Source of the DNA: Leminorella grimontii ATCC 33999 = DSM 5078
Lineage (GTDB): Bacteria > Pseudomonadota > Gammaproteobacteria > Enterobacterales > Enterobacteriaceae
DNA length: 64,000 nucleotides
Reading direction: 5' to 3'
NCBI RefSeq assembly: GCF_000439085.1
Contig: NZ_AUUA01000011.1
Coordinates: forward strand, 62,001-126,000
Below, piece after piece: positions 60,217 through 64,000 of this stretch. The translations under genes were made by a program, and so were the position numbers. The notes below the pieces were generated by a model. It was given only the letters and a program-made list of their open reading frames with translations, did not search any database and was not told where the DNA came from. The stretch's first letter is position 1. Each line of letters begins with the position of its first letter.

Positions 60217-63098
60217 GATGTCTGAGTCTGCTCCCGCTTCGCCGTTTGGCGAGGCGGCAACGGTGAAAAATAACCGACGACCAGCAGCAGCCCGGCGACA
60301 CCCAGGAAGGCGATCGCCCGAGCCAGTCCGCCGCCCTGCGCGCTGTCCACCAGGAAGAGTTTAACAATAACAACGCCCAGCACGCCCGCGCCGGAGAACC
60401 ACAGCGGGCGACTGGCGCTGCGTGCGGCGTAAACCATCCCTACCAACGCCACCAGCGTCCAGATGATGGCGAACGTCGCCTGAATCAGGCGGGAACCCCA
60501 CAGCGTATCAGGCCACCAAGCAACCTGCGCATAGTAAGACAGCGCCCGCAGGAGCATGCCGTTAATCCACCAGACGGCTAAGCCTCCTGCGATCCACGAT
60601 GCCGTTTGGCTTATTTGCTCCCTTTTCCCGCTCCAGCCGGCCAGAGGCGCAATCTCACTCATACGGGACGTCAAAGCCTTCATCCAGATATAGGCCGCAA
60701 CGATCCCAAGCCACGCGGCCTCTTCCAGCGGGTTAAACAGCGGCAGATAGCGCCAGAACGGCAGTTGGCCGTCCATAAAGTTACCGCACGCCAACAGCAC
60801 CAGCGTTCCCAGCGCCAGAGGAGAAACGCCGAGCCAATAAACTTCGCCGAAGGCTTTTATCGGCCACAGCCCGCGGCGAGAAAGCCACCACAGCGCCAGA
60901 GTCGGCAGAGAAAGCGCGATAACCCGCAGGCCAAAGCGCCATTCGTCCATCCCCCAGGCAAGCCCGTCAATTTGCCAGAACGCTTCACAGCCGACGAGCG
61001 CCAGCACCAGCCAGAACAGCGTCAAATGCCCCCCCTTTTCCAGCATGGAAGGGAGTAAAGTCGGAGCGTCGCGCTTGAGCAGCCAGCCCATGACGGCAAT
61101 CGCCGCCGCCCAGCACAGGTTCCAGAATCCCGCGGCTAGCGGGTGGGGGTCATAGGACAGCTGCAATGCCAACGCAATCCCGGCTATCGGCCACAGCAGC
61201 CAGGCGGCCTGACGCAGCTCCGGCCAGTCAAACCTGCGCCCGGCCCAGCGCCAGACCAGTACCGACAGGCTAAAGCCCAGCAGATAAGCCAGTGGGCGCA
61301 TGGAGATAAACAGGTAGTCGTAGGCGTAATCGTAGCCATAAACATAAATCGACAGCTCGAAGAGCCACCAGCACCAAACAAGAATGCCGACGGCCAGCAT
61401 AGAAAGGCTAATCGGTTTCCACGGCATCGTCTCAGGCCGGTAGCGTCGCCAAAGCCCCGCGGATACCAGCAGGCTTAAGGACACAATAGCCAGCCCCAGC
61501 AGCAGAGAAATGCCGCCAAAAGGAGCGTCCATATAGGCGGTACACTGGGATATCAAACCCAACGCCACAAGCCCGGTGCCGCTGAACGTCAGCCCTCTCT
61601 GCCTTTGCAGCAGGCCGCACCATAGGATGGCAACCCCTTCCAACGACCAGGCCAGCGCCGTCCACTGCGCTGACAGCGCCAAGGGGATAGCCAGCGTGAC
61701 GAAGCCGCCGCCCAGCGCCAGATAGCCGATAGCAATGCGCTTTCCCTCTTCGGGGAAGCGCTTGAGCGTCCACCACGCGACGACGAGATAAAGCAGCCCG
61801 AAGCCAAGCGCTGAAAACGCCGCGCCAAACGCCCAGTGTTCGGTCATCGCATACTGCATCGCGAACCCTACCAGCGGCGGGCCGAAGACCAGCGGCGCAT
61901 CGACGGCCATATGCTGCTTGAGGCGATGCTTCATCGCAAACAGTTCGGCCAGCAGGCTGAACAGGACAAGGTTCGCTATCAGAAATAGCTGACAGGAGAC
62001 GTAGTACTCGGGACGATAGTATTCTGCGCCCCACAGGCCCGCGACGCCGAAGGTAAAGGCGAATCCGACCAGGTTGAGCGCTCGCCACGACTGCCAGAGG
62101 CTGATAGCCAGAATGCCGCAGGAAATCAGCAGATAGTAAGAGAACAGCGCCACGTGGCTGCCGCCGCCGGTAGACAGCAGCACCGGCGCCAGATAGCCGC
62201 CGATGCTGGCAAGCATCGCCAAACTTAGCGCCCGCTGCAGCACGGCCAACGCTACGCTGGCGGCGCAGATGACCAGCATCAGCCCAAAGGCGAAGGTGTG
62301 AGGGACGAGAGCGTATAGCCGGAAGGCGGCAAAGGTGGTGATATAAAGCGCCCCGATGGCGCCCCCCTGCAAAATCAGCGCATAAAGCGCCTGCTTGTGG
62401 CGCAGGCGCCAGCCTAGCCCAAGCAGCACTACGCTCACCAGCGCCGCGCTGGCTAAGCGAAGCTCAATGGGGAACATGTCCCGCTCGATGGTATATTTCA
62501 GCAAATAGGCGATGCCGAAAAACAGCAGCAAAATGCCCAGCTTCGCTACCGGGTTCTCTTTAAACAGCCAGTGAATAGCGGAGCTAAAGGGATCGGGAGC
62601 CTGAGGCTTAACGTCGCCAGATGCGCGTGCTGACGCGGGCTTTAGCGAGCCAGATTCTGAATGAACATCAACTTTTGGTACAGGTTTAACGACCGGCTCA
62701 GCCTTCGCCATCGGCTTTGCCAAGGTTTCCGTCGATGTCGAAGCCTTGGTCGGTACGCTCTCAACGACGTCCTGCTTTGCGACGCGGGCGGCAATGGGCT
62801 CCAAGACGGAAACGAGTACAGGCGGCGCTTCGGTTTCAACTGTTTCAATAACCGGCGCTGGAGATGGAGAAGCGGTGCTTTCACTCGCCTGCTCAACCGC
62901 CCGCGGTGCGGCTTTAGGCGTAGCGGCATCGCCTGCCGTAAGCGACGCCAGCGTTTTATTTAGCGCGTCTACCTGTTTCTTCAGTCGGCTAACCTCATCC
63001 AGCGCTTGACGGCCCCGACTTAAGGCAATAAGCGCCATGATTGGCGCGCCTAGAATCGCCAATACGATGAGTAAACCAAGAAGAACTAATCCATCCAT
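60213..63098 (-). CDS. DUF2339 multi-spanning membrane protein
   Basis: A 961-residue inner-membrane protein. It has an N-terminal helix, a short coiled coil (residues about 30-55) and a Pro/Ala/Glu-rich linker to about residue 170, followed by more than twenty predicted helices. A KENPVAKLGILLLFFGIAYLLKYT segment near residue 183 is the family's hallmark start. It fits DUF2339. It is first in a two-gene operon with the DUF3999 gene. The function is unknown; an envelope role is likely. Confidence 0.86.
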   Translation of the reverse strand: MDGLVLLGLLIVLAILGAPIMALIALSRGRQALDEVSRLKKQVDALNKTLASLTAGDAATPKAAPRAVEQASESTASPSPAPVIETVETEAPPVLVSVLEPIAARVAKQDVVESVPTKASTSTETLAKPMAKAEPVVKPVPKVDVHSESGSLKPASARASGDVKPQAPDPFSSAIHWLFKENPVAKLGILLLFFGIAYLLKYTIERDMFPIELRLASAALVSVVLLGLGWRLRHKQALYALILQGGAIGALYITTFAAFRLYALVPHTFAFGLMLVICAASVALAVLQRALSLAMLASIGGYLAPVLLSTGGGSHVALFSYYLLISCGILAISLWQSWRALNLVGFAFTFGVAGLWGAEYYRPEYYVSCQLFLIANLVLFSLLAELFAMKHRLKQHMAVDAPLVFGPPLVGFAMQYAMTEHWAFGAAFSALGFGLLYLVVAWWTLKRFPEEGKRIAIGYLALGGGFVTLAIPLALSAQWTALAWSLEGVAILWCGLLQRQRGLTFSGTGLVALGLISQCTAYMDAPFGGISLLLGLAIVSLSLLVSAGLWRRYRPETMPWKPISLSMLAVGILVWCWWLFELSIYVYGYDYAYDYLFISMRPLAYLLGFSLSVLVWRWAGRRFDWPELRQAAWLLWPIAGIALALQLSYDPHPLAAGFWNLCWAAAIAVMGWLLKRDAPTLLPSMLEKGGHLTLFWLVLALVGCEAFWQIDGLAWGMDEWRFGLRVIALSLPTLALWWLSRRGLWPIKAFGEVYWLGVSPLALGTLVLLACGNFMDGQLPFWRYLPLFNPLEEAAWLGIVAAYIWMKALTSRMSEIAPLAGWSGKREQISQTASWIAGGLAVWWINGMLLRALSYYAQVAWWPDTLWGSRLIQATFAIIWTLVALVGMVYAARSASRPLWFSGAGVLGVVIVKLFLVDSAQGGGLARAIAFLGVAGLLLVVGYFSPLPPRQTAKREQTQTS

Positions 63099-63239
63099 AG
63101 GGCGTTATCCTGAATCTAAGAGAAATTCAGTGTTACAGGAAACCCCCATCGCGTCTACCGGCGTTTGAGCATATTTGCTTATGCGCCCACCTCTAGAATT
63201 GTAAGTATTTATAAAATGGCACAGTTAACGTAAAGCGGC

Positions 63240-64000
63240 CTAATCTTCGCCCGTATGGCTAAATCCACCCTCGGGTACGCCTTCCCGCCAGTAGTTCACC
63301 AGATAAATTTGGTCGCGGGCCAGCTCGCCTTTATCAATCAGGCTACGGCGAAGCGCCTTTGCCAAAGAGCACTCCATACCGCCCCAAACCAAGGGCTCAG
63401 CGCCCGCAGGAAACGCCGTCGACGCGGCGGCGTCAATGAGCGCGCTTTCATCCCCGTCGCGTCGAATAAGCCAAACCACCTCTATGCCCTTGGGAGAATT
63501 CAGCGCCATAATTTCGCTTTCATCCGCCACCTCAATCACCGCCTTGCCCTTGGCATCTCTCGGCAGCACCTCTTCCAGCGAATAGGCTACCGCGGGCAGC
63601 GCAGAGCGGTCCGCAACGAAGAGCGTCCACTGGCCACGATAGGCTATACGGCCGCCCGGCCCCCAAATGCCGATTTTATCTCCGGCTTTGGCGCACCTTG
63701 CCCAGTCTGAGGCGACGCCGCCTTCGTGGCTGACCAAATCGATAGTCAGCCGCTGATTTTCTTTATCGTAATGACGCAGGCTATAGGTACGAACCGTAGG
63801 GCGCTCTCCTTCTGGCCAAATGAGCCGCCCGAGCTTGGGGTCAAACTCAGGCCAAAGCAGACAGGCAGCGTCTTTGGGTGGAATAATCAGCTTGAGGTGG
63901 GGGCCGATAATCGAACGGTCTACGGTCAGCGTCTCTAGCTCAGCGCCGCCGAGAATAACCCGACGGAAACCGTCGTTAAGCGCATAGGCGTCAATAACGC
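63240..64000 (-). CDS. Siderophore-interacting protein / NADPH-dependent ferric-chelate reductase (YqjH/ViuB-like), 3' part
   Basis: About 253 codons are visible; the start lies beyond the window's right edge. The protein has the FAD-binding block RTYSLRHYD near the middle of the visible part (about 63775), an NADP-binding region AYRGQWTLFVADRSALPAVAYSLEE, and the C-terminal YWREGVPE motif typical of SIP-family reductases. It reduces Fe(III) bound to siderophores in the cytoplasm to release iron. In E. coli yqjH is under Fur/YqjI control; the promoter is outside the window. Confidence 0.9.
   Translation of the reverse strand, partial: VIDAYALNDGFRRVILGGAELETLTVDRSIIGPHLKLIIPPKDAACLLWPEFDPKLGRLIWPEGERPTVRTYSLRHYDKENQRLTIDLVSHEGGVASDWARCAKAGDKIGIWGPGGRIAYRGQWTLFVADRSALPAVAYSLEEVLPRDAKGKAVIEVADESEIMALNSPKGIEVVWLIRRDGDESALIDAAASTAFPAGAEPLVWGGMECSLAKALRRSLIDKGELARDQIYLVNYWREGVPEGGFSHTGED

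Overview
This window is a 64 kb piece of a chromosome from a member of the Enterobacterales. The evidence is the conserved block glnE, ygiF, ygiM, cca, uppP, folB, plsY, tsaD, rpsU, dnaG, rpoD and tRNA-Ile(CAU), a complete ERIC repeat, AllS/AllD/FdrA proteins very close to those of Escherichia coli, and FNR- and Fur-like sites of the enteric type. Gene order differs from E. coli in several places, so it is probably not a close relative; a Budviciaceae- or Hafniaceae-like genome is a guess only.

Layout. 1-1452: LPS genes hldE (partial) and lpxL, divergent. 1492-7263: a 1923-residue autotransporter with autotransporter-associated repeats. 7438-16658: a ureidoglycolate/oxalurate catabolic cluster: carbamate kinase (ybcF/allK), ylbE (allG) and fdrA (allF) on the minus strand; allD, an MFS transporter and ylbF (allH, DUF2877) on the plus strand; then the regulator allS. 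Together they would take ureidoglycolate to oxalurate, then oxamate plus carbamoyl phosphate, then ATP. Allantoinase, allC and allE are absent here. 16863-21706: a run of DUF1877, SUKH-like, DUF4272 and unknown small proteins with a decayed duplicate, resembling an immunity-gene cluster without its toxin. 21716-38289: conserved core genes, interrupted by an orphan CS1-type pilin and a YfbK-like lipoprotein. 38311-45400: a NADAR-family gene where E. coli has mug, tRNA-Ile2, then an accessory island with unknown proteins and toxin-antitoxin modules in several states: intact HigBA-like and Phd/VapC-like pairs, a HicAB pair whose toxin is frameshifted, and a decayed FitAB pair. 45435-48908: a five-gene operon with an NMT1/SsuA-type ABC transporter between two related FmdE-like proteins, driven by a sigma70-type promoter overlapped by a Fur-like box. 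49058-53551: dmsABC plus a NapF-like ferredoxin behind a class II FNR promoter. 53947-57432: a second autotransporter with an extended signal peptide. 57872-64000: two small proteins, a DUF3999/DUF2339 pair, and the end of a siderophore-interacting (ferric-chelate reductase) protein.

The best candidate for an undescribed system is the 45.4-48.9 kb operon: two divergent FmdE-like paralogues bracket a complete importer, all genes are overlapping or tightly packed, and the promoter looks iron-controlled, although the binding-protein family is usually associated with sulfonates, nitrate or thiamine precursors. The second is the coupled small-ORF pair at 43810-44132 with an opposing Rho-independent terminator that could end an antisense RNA.
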